Positions 42,209 through 51,221 are shown, counted from the first letter of the stretch. The stretch: DNA of 64,000 nucleotides from Tardiphaga sp. 709 (GCF_032401055.1 NZ_CP135529.1:5888501-5952500), one strand, 5' to 3'. The notes: generated by a model from the letters alone, not told the origin. Program-made: numbers and translations.

Positions 42209-44533
42209 TCAGTTCTTGCGCGACGCGGGGGCGGTTGCGGATGTGGTCGTCTTGGCATCCGGTGCATCATTCGCCGACGCGTAGCTCTCGGGGAAGGCCA
42301 GCGCGGAGGAGGCGCGAGGCTTCGACGGTTCGTTGGATGATGTGCGGCCTGCGGTCTTGCCGGCGTCGTCGAGCAGCTTCTCGACACGCAGCAGGACGTC
42401 GGCGCCGCGGCGCGTCAGCACCGGCGGCGGGCCGGGCTTGGCGTCCTGCGCGTTGGCGGCCATCACGGATGAGACGGCTGCGGCAGGATTCTTGGTACCC
42501 GCGCCGACGCCCGGGATTTCCTTGATCTCGATACCCTGATGGGCGGCGACCATGATGTCGTGCCATGTCTGTGCCGGCAGCGAACCGCCCGTCATGCGGT
42601 TGGTCGGCGAGTAGTCGTCATTGCCGTACCAGACTGCGCAGCTGAAATTGCCGGTGTAGCCGACGAACCAGGCGTCGCGATACGCATTCGTGGTGCCGGT
42701 CTTGCCTGCTGTCGGGATGCCGTCCAGCGCGGCGCGGCGCGCGGTGCCTTCGCTGACCACGTGGCTCATCATGCCGGCCATATCTGCGGCAACGGAGGCC
42801 GGGATCGCCTGCAACTGTTTCGGACCATCGCGGTCGAACCGCCAGACGAGGTCGCCGGCGCCGGTGCGCACCTCCAGCACGGCATGTGGCTTCGACGAGC
42901 GCCCCTTGTTCGGGAAAGTCGCATAGGCGACGGCGTGTTCAAGCACGGTGACTTCGGTGGAGCCGATCGGCAGCGACGGCGTATCAAGCAACGGCGCCGT
43001 GATGCCGAAGCGGCGCGCGGTCTCCACGATCTTGACGCGGCCGGCCTTGGCCGGATTCTGCGCGCCCTTGCCGAGCGCTATCGAGATCTTCACCGGCACG
43101 ACGTTGATCGAACGGGTGATCGCCTGCGTCAGCGTCACGTTGCCGGAATAGGAGTGGCCGTAGTTCTGCGGGCACCAGTTGCCGATACAGACCGGGCCGT
43201 CGAGGATGATCGAGGTCGGCTTGTAACCGTTGAGCAGCGCCGTTGTGTAGACATAGGGCTTGAACGACGAACCTGGCTGGCGCATCGCGTCCACCGCGCG
43301 GTTGAACTGGCTTGCGCCATAGTCGCGGCCACCCACCATGGCGCGGACGCCGCCTTCGAGATCCGACACGACGGTGGCGGCCTGCGTCGCATGATAGTCG
43401 CGGCCGAACTGGCGGAGCTGGTTTTCCACGGCGGCTTCGGCGGCGCGCTGCACATTCATGTCGATGGCGGTGCGGACCACGAAGACGCGTTCGACATAGG
43501 ATTTCGGGAATGTATCGACGAGCTTGCGCATCTCGTCGAAGGCCCAGTCGAGATAGTAGTTCGGCGAGATTTCCTGACGACGATCGACGGCGACGGCGGG
43601 ATTACGCCGGGCGCCGAACACCTGACCTTCGGTCATGAAGCCGGCATCGACGAGATTGTCGAGCACCACGTTGGCGCGGGCACGCGCTGCGGGCAGGTTG
43701 ATATGCGGCGCGTATTTGGTCGGGGCCTTGAACAGGCCGGCGAGCATCGCCGCTTCGGCGAGGTTCACGTCGCGCGCGGATTTGTTGAAATAGAAATGCG
43801 CGGCGCCGTCGACGCCGAACGTGCCGCCGCCCATGTAAGCGCGGTCGAGATAGAGCTTCAGAATCTCGTTCTTGGTCAGGCGGGTTTCCAGCCAGATGGC
43901 GAGGAACGCTTCGTTGACCTTGCGCTCGATGGTGCGCTCGTTCGACAGGAACAGGTTCTTGGCGAGCTGCTGCGTCAGCGACGAGCCGCCCTGGCGCACG
44001 CCGCCGGCCTGCGCATTGGTCACCAGCGCGCGCGCGGTGCCGGCGATGTCGATGCCGAAGTGATCGTAGAAGCGGCGGTCCTCGGTGGCGAGGGTGGCCT
44101 TGATCAGGTTATCCGGGAAATCTTCCAGCGGAATGGAGTCGTTGTGCTTGATGCCGCGGCTGCCGATCGGATTGCCGTAGCGATCCAAAAACGTCACTGC
44201 GAGATCGGATTTCTTCAGCCAGTCTTCATCGGCGGTTTCGCGAAACGCCGGCTGCGCCAAAGCGAGCATCAGGATGAGACCGCCGAGGCCGATGGTTGCC
44301 ATTTCCGACAGCGGCTCGATGAACACCCAGCGCTTCCAGCGACCGACATAGAAGCGGTCCATGAAGGTGGAGTAGCGTTCCCACAGTTCGCGGGTGCCGC
44401 GGCCGGACGAGAACAGGCCGGAATCGATGCGCGCATCCAGATCCAGCAGGAAATGCCGGAATTTGGTCTTCCAACGGGATGGCACGATCTGAGGCACGGG
44501 GGCCCTTGGTTTGTTGCAGCGCTCGCGTGCCAC
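42209..44533 (-). CDS. Class A penicillin-binding protein (PBP1A type)
   Basis: The 774-residue bifunctional peptidoglycan glycosyltransferase/transpeptidase has a cytosolic N-terminus and one membrane helix near residue 80. The GT51 domain contains the catalytic Glu in ATEDRRFYDHFGID (~150) and RQGGSSLTQQLAKNLFLS. The transpeptidase has SSFK (~421, in RQPGSSFKPYVY), SIN (RSINVVPV) and KTG (~610, AGKTGTTNAYRDAWF). A long Ser/Pro/Lys-rich tail follows. The first codon is GTG at 44533. It is an inner-membrane enzyme of cell-wall synthesis. Confidence 0.95.
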   Translation of the reverse strand: MARERCNKPRAPVPQIVPSRWKTKFRHFLLDLDARIDSGLFSSGRGTRELWERYSTFMDRFYVGRWKRWVFIEPLSEMATIGLGGLILMLALAQPAFRETADEDWLKKSDLAVTFLDRYGNPIGSRGIKHNDSIPLEDFPDNLIKATLATEDRRFYDHFGIDIAGTARALVTNAQAGGVRQGGSSLTQQLAKNLFLSNERTIERKVNEAFLAIWLETRLTKNEILKLYLDRAYMGGGTFGVDGAAHFYFNKSARDVNLAEAAMLAGLFKAPTKYAPHINLPAARARANVVLDNLVDAGFMTEGQVFGARRNPAVAVDRRQEISPNYYLDWAFDEMRKLVDTFPKSYVERVFVVRTAIDMNVQRAAEAAVENQLRQFGRDYHATQAATVVSDLEGGVRAMVGGRDYGASQFNRAVDAMRQPGSSFKPYVYTTALLNGYKPTSIILDGPVCIGNWCPQNYGHSYSGNVTLTQAITRSINVVPVKISIALGKGAQNPAKAGRVKIVETARRFGITAPLLDTPSLPIGSTEVTVLEHAVAYATFPNKGRSSKPHAVLEVRTGAGDLVWRFDRDGPKQLQAIPASVAADMAGMMSHVVSEGTARRAALDGIPTAGKTGTTNAYRDAWFVGYTGNFSCAVWYGNDDYSPTNRMTGGSLPAQTWHDIMVAAHQGIEIKEIPGVGAGTKNPAAAVSSVMAANAQDAKPGPPPVLTRRGADVLLRVEKLLDDAGKTAGRTSSNEPSKPRASSALAFPESYASANDAPDAKTTTSATAPASRKN

Positions 44534-44791
44534 CCACCGGGCACCGCGCGGACGTCATGCTGAAATAATGCGGCAACCCGGCGGCAGGTTTGCGGCCGCC
44601 GGAGAGTCGGTCAAGTTCTAGCCGAGCAGGGCGGATAAACCAATGGCATTGCTTATCATTTGCACGAAAGGGCTAACGGCCCGCCGGATTTTGCCCTTGT
44701 TTGCGAAGCCTTCATCACGATGTTGCTTGCAGAGGCGATGCGGCTGCTCCTAGAACGGCTTTTCGCCCCAAACTGGATCGATTCAAATCGC

Positions 44792-45304
44792 ATGACAGCG
44801 CGTCCCCCGCGTCCTTCCGCACAAGCGGGAATGTTCTGGAAAACCAAGACGTTGGAAGAGATGTCCGACGGCGAGTGGGAAAGCCTCTGCGACGGCTGCG
44901 GACGCTGCTGTCTGGAAAAGCTGGAAGACGAAGATACCGGCAAGATCTATTACACCCATGTGGCTTGCCGCTTGCTCGACGCCGGCCTCTGCGCCTGCAA
45001 GGACTATCCGAACCGCTCCGACCAGGTTCCCGATTGCGTGCGGCTGACGCCCGACAATGTCCGCACCCTGAGCTGGCTGCCGCCGAGCTGCGGCTACAAG
45101 CTCGCGGCCGAGGGGCGGGATCTCTACTGGTGGCATCCGCTGATCTCCGGAAGTCCGGACACGGTGCACGAGGCCGGCGTTTCGGTGCGGGGGCGGGTCG
45201 AGGGCAATGAGGACACGATCTCCGACGACGAGTTGCAGGATCACATCGTGACCTGGCCGGCGCTGCTGCCGCGCAAGGCGAGGCTGAAGAAGCGGCCGGC
45301 CTAG
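44792..45304 (+). CDS. UPF0260 (YcgN/YkgJ-type) Cys-cluster protein
   Basis: The 170-residue protein matches UPF0260, with an N-terminal [24 protein letters not shown] and further Cys in [20 protein letters not shown] and DCVRL. The pattern suggests binding of an iron or zinc cluster; the function is unknown. The ATG at 44792 fits the family's usual start; in-frame codons up to 44660 are unlikely. It is divergent from the PBP gene. Confidence 0.9.
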   Translation: MTARPPRPSAQAGMFWKTKTLEEMSDGEWESLCDGCGRCCLEKLEDEDTGKIYYTHVACRLLDAGLCACKDYPNRSDQVPDCVRLTPDNVRTLSWLPPSCGYKLAAEGRDLYWWHPLISGSPDTVHEAGVSVRGRVEGNEDTISDDELQDHIVTWPALLPRKARLKKRPA

Positions 45305-45498
45305 AATTCTGCGTCGCGCGGCGTCCGATCACGCGCATATGACGGTCTGATGATTGCCGTGGGACGCTCCCATGCAAGGAAACAACTGTTGCTGAACGGG
45401 GCGGGGGAATAGATTTCTTCCAAGGAGAGTCTGTGCGTGGGAGTTCGCGCCGATCTGGCTCTCCGGTTACCTCCCAGGTCCTTTGAATCCAAAGTTTC

Positions 45499-47112
45499 AT
45501 GAATAAGATCGAGCGACAGAGCCGGTCAGCGGCCGATGATCAGGTATTGCCCGAGGAAATCCCGTCGGATGAGTTCCTGTCGGATGAACTCGCGCAGGAA
45601 CTGTCGCGGATTCCCACGGAAGTCATCGAACCCGGCGACGCGCCTGCTGCCCTGAAGGCGCCGCTGACCCCCGCCGAAGTCCGCACCATCCTGATGAGCC
45701 TGCTGCTGACCATGTTCCTGGCGGCGCTCGACCAGACTATCGTTGCCACCGCGCTGCCGACCATCGGCCGGCAATTCGCCGATGTGAACAATCTGTCCTG
45801 GGTCATCACCGCCTATCTCTTGGCATCGACCGCAGTGGCGCCGGTGTTCGGCACGCTCAGCGATATCTATGGCCGCCGCGCCATGATCATCACCGCGATG
45901 TCGCTGTTCATGGTTGGCTCGATCATGTGCGCCCTGGCGCCGAACATGATCGTGCTTATTATCGCGCGCGCTTTGCAGGGCCTCGGCGGCGGCGGCATCC
46001 TGCCCATCGTGCAGGTGGTGATTTCCGACGTGGTGTCGCCGCGTGAGCGCGGCCAGTATCAGGCTTATTTCAGTGGCGTGTGGGTGGCGGCCGGCATTGG
46101 CGGTCCGATCATCGGTGGGCTGTTCGCCGAACATCTGCACTGGTCGATGATCTTCTGGATCAACATTCCGCTCGGTGTGGGATCGCTGGCGCTGTTGCTG
46201 CCGAAGATGAAGAAGCTTCCTGTGTTTCATCGCCGCCGCAAGGTCGACTGGCTCGGCGGCCTGCTGCTGATGGCATCGGCCGTTGTCTTCATGCTGGTGC
46301 TGACATGGGGGGGCACCAAATTCTCCTGGGCGTCGCCGACGATCGTCGCAATGATCGGCGCTGCGGCTGTGATGGCTTTCGCCTTCATCTGGCATGCGAT
46401 CCATCACGACGAGCCGTTCCTGCCGTTGCCGCTGATGTCCGGCTCGGTGGTGCCTTTCGCAATGGCCGCCGGTGGCTGCGCCATGGGCGCGATGCTCGGG
46501 CTGACCGTGCACATGCCGCTCTATTACGAAGTGGTCTACGGCCTGACCGCAGGCGAAGCCGGCGTCGCGCTGATCCCCATCGCGGCGGTGTCGGTCGGCG
46601 GCGCCGCCTTTGCCGGCCACATGATGACCAAGGCGAAACACTACAAGCGCGTGGCTATCGCCGGCACCGCCATGTCGGCGCTGATGGGCCTGCTGCTGGC
46701 GCTGATGACGCCGCTGCCCCTATGGGCGCTGCTCACGATGCTCGGCCTGTTCTCCATCGGCCTCGGCACTGTGTTTCCCGTCAGCCTCGTCTCGATCCAG
46801 AACGCTGTGCCGCGACCACAGATCGGCACCGCCACCGGCGCGATGAACTTCTTCCGCGCGCTGATGGCGTCGTTCACCGTCGCCGCCTTCACCACCATCC
46901 TGTTGATGGCGCTCGGCACGGACATCTCGATATCAGGCGAACATGCCGCCAGCAGGCATCCGATAGCGGCCAGCGATATGGTCAGTGCCTTCCGCTACGT
47001 GTTTGAAGCCGCGGCAGCTCTGCTGGCGCTGTCGACGCTGTTCCTGCTGCTGATGGAAGAGCGCCCGCTGGCAGGGCCGGCAAAGGCGAAGCCGTCACTG
47101 GTTTCGGAATAG
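45499..47112 (+). CDS. DHA2-family MFS multidrug efflux transporter
   Basis: The 537-residue protein has an acidic ~60-residue cytosolic N-terminus and then about 14 membrane helices of the EmrB/QacA (DHA2) type. LDQTIVATALPTIGRQF and LSDIYGRRAMII are the motif D1- and motif A-like sequences, and GGGGILPIVQ plus WVAAGIGGPIIGGLF cover motif C. No adjacent membrane fusion protein or TetR regulator is seen, so it may act alone across the inner membrane. Substrates unknown. Confidence 0.93.
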   Translation: MNKIERQSRSAADDQVLPEEIPSDEFLSDELAQELSRIPTEVIEPGDAPAALKAPLTPAEVRTILMSLLLTMFLAALDQTIVATALPTIGRQFADVNNLSWVITAYLLASTAVAPVFGTLSDIYGRRAMIITAMSLFMVGSIMCALAPNMIVLIIARALQGLGGGGILPIVQVVISDVVSPRERGQYQAYFSGVWVAAGIGGPIIGGLFAEHLHWSMIFWINIPLGVGSLALLLPKMKKLPVFHRRRKVDWLGGLLLMASAVVFMLVLTWGGTKFSWASPTIVAMIGAAAVMAFAFIWHAIHHDEPFLPLPLMSGSVVPFAMAAGGCAMGAMLGLTVHMPLYYEVVYGLTAGEAGVALIPIAAVSVGGAAFAGHMMTKAKHYKRVAIAGTAMSALMGLLLALMTPLPLWALLTMLGLFSIGLGTVFPVSLVSIQNAVPRPQIGTATGAMNFFRALMASFTVAAFTTILLMALGTDISISGEHAASRHPIAASDMVSAFRYVFEAAAALLALSTLFLLLMEERPLAGPAKAKPSLVSE

Positions 47113-47131
47113 GCGAAGCCGTCATCCGACT

Positions 47132-48619
47132 TCAGGCATGCCCCGCTGCAATGCGTGTGAAGGCGATGTACTTGACCAGCGGGTCGAGCGGGACTGCCAC
47201 GCTCGCAATATCCCCGTCGCGGCCGGTGGAAAATGAGAGGGAAAGCCGGCTTGGCATCAGGCCGCCGGGTGACTTGGGCGCCTCTGGGAGCTCGAACGTG
47301 TCCGAGTTTTGATGCGTGAGCGGCTCCGACATGCCGCGAAACGCCCAATGCAATTTGCCTTCGGCATGCGTGATCGTCATCCGGCCGTAACCTGGATGCT
47401 CGTAGTCACCGGCATAATCCGCGAGGTCACGGGGCTGCTGGGTGGCCGGCGTCGGTGCGGCTTTGCCGGCCTGCAGCCAGGCCTCGTATTGCGTCACGAA
47501 TTTGCGGCGTTGCTCGCGGAAGCGATCGAAGCAGGGTACCGGTTCCTTGCCGCAGACGCGGTCGAAGACATAATTCGCGAGGATGTGCGGAGCGAGTATC
47601 GGAGCCATGCCATTATTGGCGAGCACTGCGACACCGACGCCCCGATCGGGCAACATCATCATCAGCGCGTTCGTGCCGGTGAAGCCGCCTCCGTGCCACA
47701 CGACGCGCTCTCCGCGATACCAGTGCGAGCGGAAGCCGAAACCGTAATGCACATCGCTGTACTCGGCGAAGCCGGTTGCCCCGACATGCACGCGCGGCTT
47801 CTGGAGCTCTTGTATCAAGCCGGATGACAGAAGACGTTGTCCTTCAAACGCGCCCTGGCCGAGATGAAAACAAAGCCAGTTCGCGAAGCTTGTAATCGAC
47901 GTGCTCATGCCGCCCGCAGCCGGCACGCTGATGGGCCAGAGTTTCGTGCGCTGACAAATGTCTCCCATCATCCCGTAGGGCACGGCCGCGTCGGTGGCTG
48001 CGGCAAGTTCCTCCACAGTGAACGTCACCTTCATGTCCAGCTTGTCGGTCAGCGAGCGGGTGAATTCGGCCCAGCTCTGGCCGCTGACGCGCTCGGCCAC
48101 CATGCTCGCAATGAGGTAGCCGAGGTTCGAGTACTGAAAGGCGCTGCGAATGTCGGCGCTTGGTTCGAGATAGCGCAGCGCTGCCAGCATTTGGGCGGGT
48201 GACAGATCGCCGGGCAGCCAGATCCAATCGTGACGTGGCAATCCGGAATGGTGGCATAGCAGGTCGCGCACCGTGACGCGGTCGCTCGCAACGGCGTCGT
48301 AGAGCCGGAATTCCGGGATGTATTCCCGCACCGGCTTCTTCCAATCCACGCGTTGCTCGTCAACCAACAGAGCCAGGCCCGTAGCAGCGAACGACTTCGA
48401 GACAGACATGATTTGAAATTGCGTATCCGTCGTGACTTTCAGGCCGGCTTTGATATCGCGAAGGCCGTAGGTCCCGACGAACGCAACCTCCAAGTCTTGC
48501 ACGATAGCGACCGCGAGGCCCGGGACCTTCCACTCCTTCATGACCTCTACGACAAGATCTTTGAATTCGGGAATAAACGCCGCAACGGATTGGCTGCCTG
48601 CGACAGGTTCAAATGCCAT
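47132..48619 (-). CDS. Serine hydrolase, beta-lactamase class C-like
   Basis: The ~495-residue protein has the class C/DD-peptidase fold with SVSKSF (SxxK), YSN (YxN) and WHGGGFTG (HGG, in place of KTG). A C-terminal lipocalin-like DUF3471-type domain reads LADYAGDYEHPGYGRMTITHAEGKLHWAFRG. No signal peptide is evident, arguing against a periplasmic antibiotic-resistance role; an esterase or peptidase is more likely. The ATG at 48619 is preferred (GAGG upstream); GTG 48637 is also in frame. Confidence 0.88.
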   Translation of the reverse strand: MAFEPVAGSQSVAAFIPEFKDLVVEVMKEWKVPGLAVAIVQDLEVAFVGTYGLRDIKAGLKVTTDTQFQIMSVSKSFAATGLALLVDEQRVDWKKPVREYIPEFRLYDAVASDRVTVRDLLCHHSGLPRHDWIWLPGDLSPAQMLAALRYLEPSADIRSAFQYSNLGYLIASMVAERVSGQSWAEFTRSLTDKLDMKVTFTVEELAAATDAAVPYGMMGDICQRTKLWPISVPAAGGMSTSITSFANWLCFHLGQGAFEGQRLLSSGLIQELQKPRVHVGATGFAEYSDVHYGFGFRSHWYRGERVVWHGGGFTGTNALMMMLPDRGVGVAVLANNGMAPILAPHILANYVFDRVCGKEPVPCFDRFREQRRKFVTQYEAWLQAGKAAPTPATQQPRDLADYAGDYEHPGYGRMTITHAEGKLHWAFRGMSEPLTHQNSDTFELPEAPKSPGGLMPSRLSLSFSTGRDGDIASVAVPLDPLVKYIAFTRIAAGHA

Positions 48620-48724
48620 TGGGACAAGCCTCGACACTTCTGGTTAAGCGTAAGCTGAAATGCAGACGATACCCGGCTCCACGATACTCCCAAGTCTCGC
48701 TGCCCCGGGCGAGCTCACACATAG

Positions 48725-48739
48725 TTACCGCATGATTAA
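48725..48739. promoter_or_regulatory. CtrA-like site upstream of the Flp pilin
   Basis: TTAC-CGCATGA-TTAA matches the TTAA-N7-TTAA box at 7 of 8 positions and lies 110 bases upstream of the pilin start. CtrA activates pilA in Caulobacter, so a CtrA site here fits established biology of Flp-type pilins. It is also 106 bases upstream of the divergent serine hydrolase start. Confidence 0.5.
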
Positions 48740-48849
48740 TTCATAATTGATCCTGTTCATGAACCTTCCTGCAACCTCTGCCGCTTAGGTTGAGTGCAGT
48801 TTTCAGGGGACGGCGTGGAAGAAATCCGCGGCCGTATGAGGAGATTTCC

Positions 48850-49014
48850 GTGTTGCGTTTGATTTCGAAATTTATTGACGATGAGTCCGGTGCAACGGCC
48901 ATCGAATATGCGCTGATCGCTGCCGGTATCAGCCTCGCGATCATCGTCGCCGTGCAGGGCCTTGGCACCACGCTGAACGGGCGTTATGCCGCCGTGAATA
49001 CGTCGCTGAAATAG
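48850..49014 (+). CDS. Flp family type IVb pilin
   Basis: The 54-residue prepilin starts at GTG 48850 with GAGGAGA upstream. The short leader ends in DESG, followed by ATAIEYALIAAGISLAIIVAVQGLG: cleavage is expected after Gly, with the conserved Glu at +5 and a single hydrophobic helix. It is the pilin monomer of Tad/Flp pili. The tad export genes are not nearby. An upstream ATG frame (48790) is less likely. Confidence 0.9.
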   Translation: MLRLISKFIDDESGATAIEYALIAAGISLAIIVAVQGLGTTLNGRYAAVNTSLK

Positions 49015-49179
49015 AGCAGCGAAGACCGGCCGGAGCCGGCGCACTGCCATTGCAATCGACAAAGGACATGGCTGTCTTGTCGAAACGCAATGTCGTGAAT
49101 GTCCTATCGATTGTGCTGCTGCACCCTATATGATCGTGCGCGGGCCTGGAGCCTGCGCATTTTCATATGGATGACCATC

Positions 49180-49464
49180 ATGACATTGAATTCGCGTTTG
49201 AATCTTTCGGCATTTGCCGGTTTGGGATTTGCGGCATTCGTCCTCGCGGGAGCGACACCGGCCTCGGCGGCTGGTGCGCAATTCTGCATCGCCCAGAGTG
49301 GCGCCAACGGCGAATCCTCCTATGTGAGCAACTGCATCTTTTCGGACTACCAGCAATGCATCAATGCTGCAGTCGGTACGCGAGGCAACTGTGTGGGCAA
49401 TGTCGAGTATCGCGGCGGAGCTGCTGCGGAACCGGCGCCAAAACGTCGCCGGCGCGCGCGGTAA
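49180..49464 (+). CDS. DUF3551 domain-containing exported protein
   Basis: The ~94-residue protein has a signal peptide (LSAFAGLGFAAFVLAGATPASA) and then a small Cys-rich DUF3551 domain (FCIAQSGANGESSYVSNCIFSDYQQCINAAVGTRGNCVGN). The four Cys likely form two disulfides. The C-terminus is basic (KRRRRAR). ATG 49171 is an alternative. A paralog follows directly. The family is abundant in Bradyrhizobium-group genomes; function unknown. Confidence 0.83.
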   Translation: MTLNSRLNLSAFAGLGFAAFVLAGATPASAAGAQFCIAQSGANGESSYVSNCIFSDYQQCINAAVGTRGNCVGNVEYRGGAAAEPAPKRRRRAR

Positions 49465-49493
49465 GTGATCGCCCGTTCGTAAGGGACGCATCG

Positions 49494-49802
49494 ATGACAA
49501 CATGGATTCGTGGGCTCGTATGGACCGTGGCTGCGCTCACCATCGCGTCGGTCGCGTTGCGGACCGTGGAGTCTGCGCAGGCGCGGCCATCGGTCGCAGC
49601 CCGCTCAGGGATTCCACCGTTCTGCGTGTTGACCGGCGGCCCTCGCGGGCCGGGGAGTGTGCCGCAGATCTGCCGGTTCTTCGACTATCAGCAGTGTCTG
49701 CAGGCTGCGGCCGAGCTGCGCGGCAATTGCGTGGTCAATATCGACTATCCCGGCAAGATCACCGGAGCGCCGGGAGCGGCGTGGTCGCAGCCGCCGCGAT
49801 AG
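49494..49802 (+). CDS. DUF3551 domain-containing exported protein (paralog)
   Basis: The 102-residue protein is a second DUF3551 member: signal peptide (LVWTVAALTIASVALRTVESAQA), then FCVLTGGPRGPGSVPQICRFFDYQQCLQAAAELRGNCVVNIDYPG. The Cys spacing and the YQQC...RGNC core match the preceding gene, showing tandem duplication with strong divergence. AAGGGACGCATCG precedes the ATG. Periplasmic location is likely. Confidence 0.83.
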   Translation: MTTWIRGLVWTVAALTIASVALRTVESAQARPSVAARSGIPPFCVLTGGPRGPGSVPQICRFFDYQQCLQAAAELRGNCVVNIDYPGKITGAPGAAWSQPPR

Positions 49803-49870
49803 CCAGCGCGTTGATTGCGCGGATAAAATTCCGATTTAAGGACTAAATTCAAAATCTAGGATTTTTAGCC

Positions 49871-49899
49871 TTGACAGCGTCGCGCTGTCGAAGTAGCTT
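49871..49899 (+). promoter_or_regulatory. Promoter with internal palindromic operator
   Basis: TTGACA (49871-49876), a 17-base spacer and TAGCTT (49894-49899) form a good promoter. The -35 and spacer contain a perfect inverted repeat GACAGCG-TCG-CGCTGTC (49873-49889), a likely repressor site. The expected start near 49906 coincides with an ATG that opens a 12-codon Arg-rich ORF. Confidence 0.6.
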
Positions 49900-50054
49900 T
49901 ACGGCATGCTCCACAAGTGGGTTCGCAGGAAACGCCGTTGCTGAGTAGTTGCGGTGAATGGCCCGGAACATCGACCTCAATCCGGCGTTGCTTTCCATAC
50001 GGTGCCGCTAGAAATTTCATGACGGCGTCCAACAGCAAGCGAAATGAGGGTGCC

Positions 50055-50222
50055 ATGGTAATCAGGAATTCGGCAACCAAGGAAAACGAACAGATCGTCG
50101 AATCCGCGACAGAGGCACGCCAGGCCGAACCGGGCCCGTCGATCCTCGCGCTTTTGGCGATCAGCCTCGGCCTCGCTGTGCTGATCCTTGGCGTGGTCTG
50201 GTTTGTGTTCTTCAGGACGTGA
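50055..50222 (+). CDS. Small single-pass membrane protein
   Basis: The 55-residue protein has a charged N-terminal arm (MVIRNSATKENEQIVESATEARQAEPG) and one C-terminal membrane helix (ILALLAISLGLAVLILGVVWFVFF). GAGGG precedes the ATG at 50055. No family was recognised. It lies between the DUF3551 pair and the terminase-like remnants; it has its own promoter candidate about 150 bases upstream. Confidence 0.62.
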   Translation: MVIRNSATKENEQIVESATEARQAEPGPSILALLAISLGLAVLILGVVWFVFFRT

Positions 50223-50296
50223 TCGGTTCCTGGGATCTGCCGATCAATTTCAGTCAGTCCGGCATGATCGACTGACAGCAGCAAAGAGTTCCCAAC

Positions 50297-50779
50297 ATGG
50301 TCAGAAAGCCAATGGCCCGCCCGGCGAGAAAGCCGGCGCGGGCTGCTGTCGTGAGTACTGAGGAAACCCCGGCGTTCGTATTGCCCGATGCAATTGATGA
50401 CGCACCTGCTGACAACATGACGTCCGATGATAGGGCGAAGCCCGGATCGCGCGGTCCATTGGTTGAGCGTGTCACCAAAGTCATCGAACGCGAACTGGAT
50501 CTAATCGAGAACATCGTCGGGCGCATAGGCGGGGATGAAGCGCTGCGCACCGAATCCGAACGTCGCGCCCGCACGCTGGCGGTGCTGGCGCGTACGCTGA
50601 TCGAATTGAAGAAGGCGCGCGTCGACGACGAGCAAGGGTCTGCAGAAGATGACGACCGCCCGCGAGACCTCGACGAACTCCGTCAAAGACTTTCTGAACG
50701 TCTTGCAAAACGCCTCCGAGGAGGGGCGCAACTTTCTGCTGGCGGGGCTGACACGAGGCGAGATGGGATTCCTGAATGA
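50297..50779 (+). CDS. Small-terminase-like protein at the head of a GTA remnant
   Basis: The 160-residue protein has a basic N-terminal arm (RKPMARPARKPARAA) and a helical middle, PLVERVTKVIERELDLIENIVGRIGGDEALRTESERRARTLAVLARTLIELKK. It ends with a block containing RDLDELRQRLSERL. This arrangement is what I expect of the small protein encoded directly upstream of the large terminase in rhizobial gene transfer agent clusters. Assignment rests on context and gross pattern. It overlaps the following terminase-like frame by 131 bases. Confidence 0.6.
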   Translation: MVRKPMARPARKPARAAVVSTEETPAFVLPDAIDDAPADNMTSDDRAKPGSRGPLVERVTKVIERELDLIENIVGRIGGDEALRTESERRARTLAVLARTLIELKKARVDDEQGSAEDDDRPRDLDELRQRLSERLAKRLRGGAQLSAGGADTRRDGIPE

Positions 50780-51221
50780 GCGCTGGGACGTCTTTGCGCA
50801 TCGGCACCAGCTCCCGCCCGTACTGGCGGCGAATGGCGCGCCGTGGCTGACCTGGCTGATGATCGGCGGCCGCGGTGCGGGCAAGACCCGCGCTGGTGCC
50901 GAGTGGGTGCGCGCACAGGCAATGGGCCGCGCCCCGCTTGCATCTGAGAAGGCCGGGCGCATCGCACTGGTCGGAGAATTGACGGTAGAATGCGCCGCGC
51001 TGTGGTGTGTTCTGATGCACGAATTCTGGACCGGCGACATCCAGACCATCAATGCGCTGGTCAATGCCACGGCGCTGCTGGTGACCTATTGGGGGTTCCG
51101 TTTCGGCGTGCTAGGCGTCTATATCAGCGGCCGTACCCGCGAAAAGGTCAGTGCACTCACCGGGCAGGATTCACCCGGCCTGGTCGAGAAGCTGGTGAAA
51201 GCGGTCGTGAAGAAAAAGTAA
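50649..51221 (+). CDS. Chimeric ORF: truncated GTA large terminase fused to a membrane-protein tail
   Basis: Residues ~40-110 match the start of GTA/phage large terminases (HQLPPVLAANGAPWLTWLMIGGRGAGKTRAGAEWV with Walker A GGRGAGKT at 73-80, then GRIALVGE). At residue 110 (about 50979) the terminase sequence stops. The last 80 residues are different: ALWCVLMHEFWTGDIQTINALVNATALLVTYWGFRFGVLGVY, with one hydrophobic segment, and a basic end KLVKAVVKKK. Walker B and the nuclease domain are missing. The simplest reading is an in-frame deletion of the GTA structural cluster. ATG 50763 is an alternative start. Confidence 0.7.
   Translation: MTTARETSTNSVKDFLNVLQNASEEGRNFLLAGLTRGEMGFLNERWDVFAHRHQLPPVLAANGAPWLTWLMIGGRGAGKTRAGAEWVRAQAMGRAPLASEKAGRIALVGELTVECAALWCVLMHEFWTGDIQTINALVNATALLVTYWGFRFGVLGVYISGRTREKVSALTGQDSPGLVEKLVKAVVKKK

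Noticed and set aside
42539-44563. 674-codon plus-strand ORF antisense to the PBP gene
   Set aside because: Long open frames opposite high-GC genes are common; this one has no domain, and the minus-strand PBP1A has all catalytic motifs.
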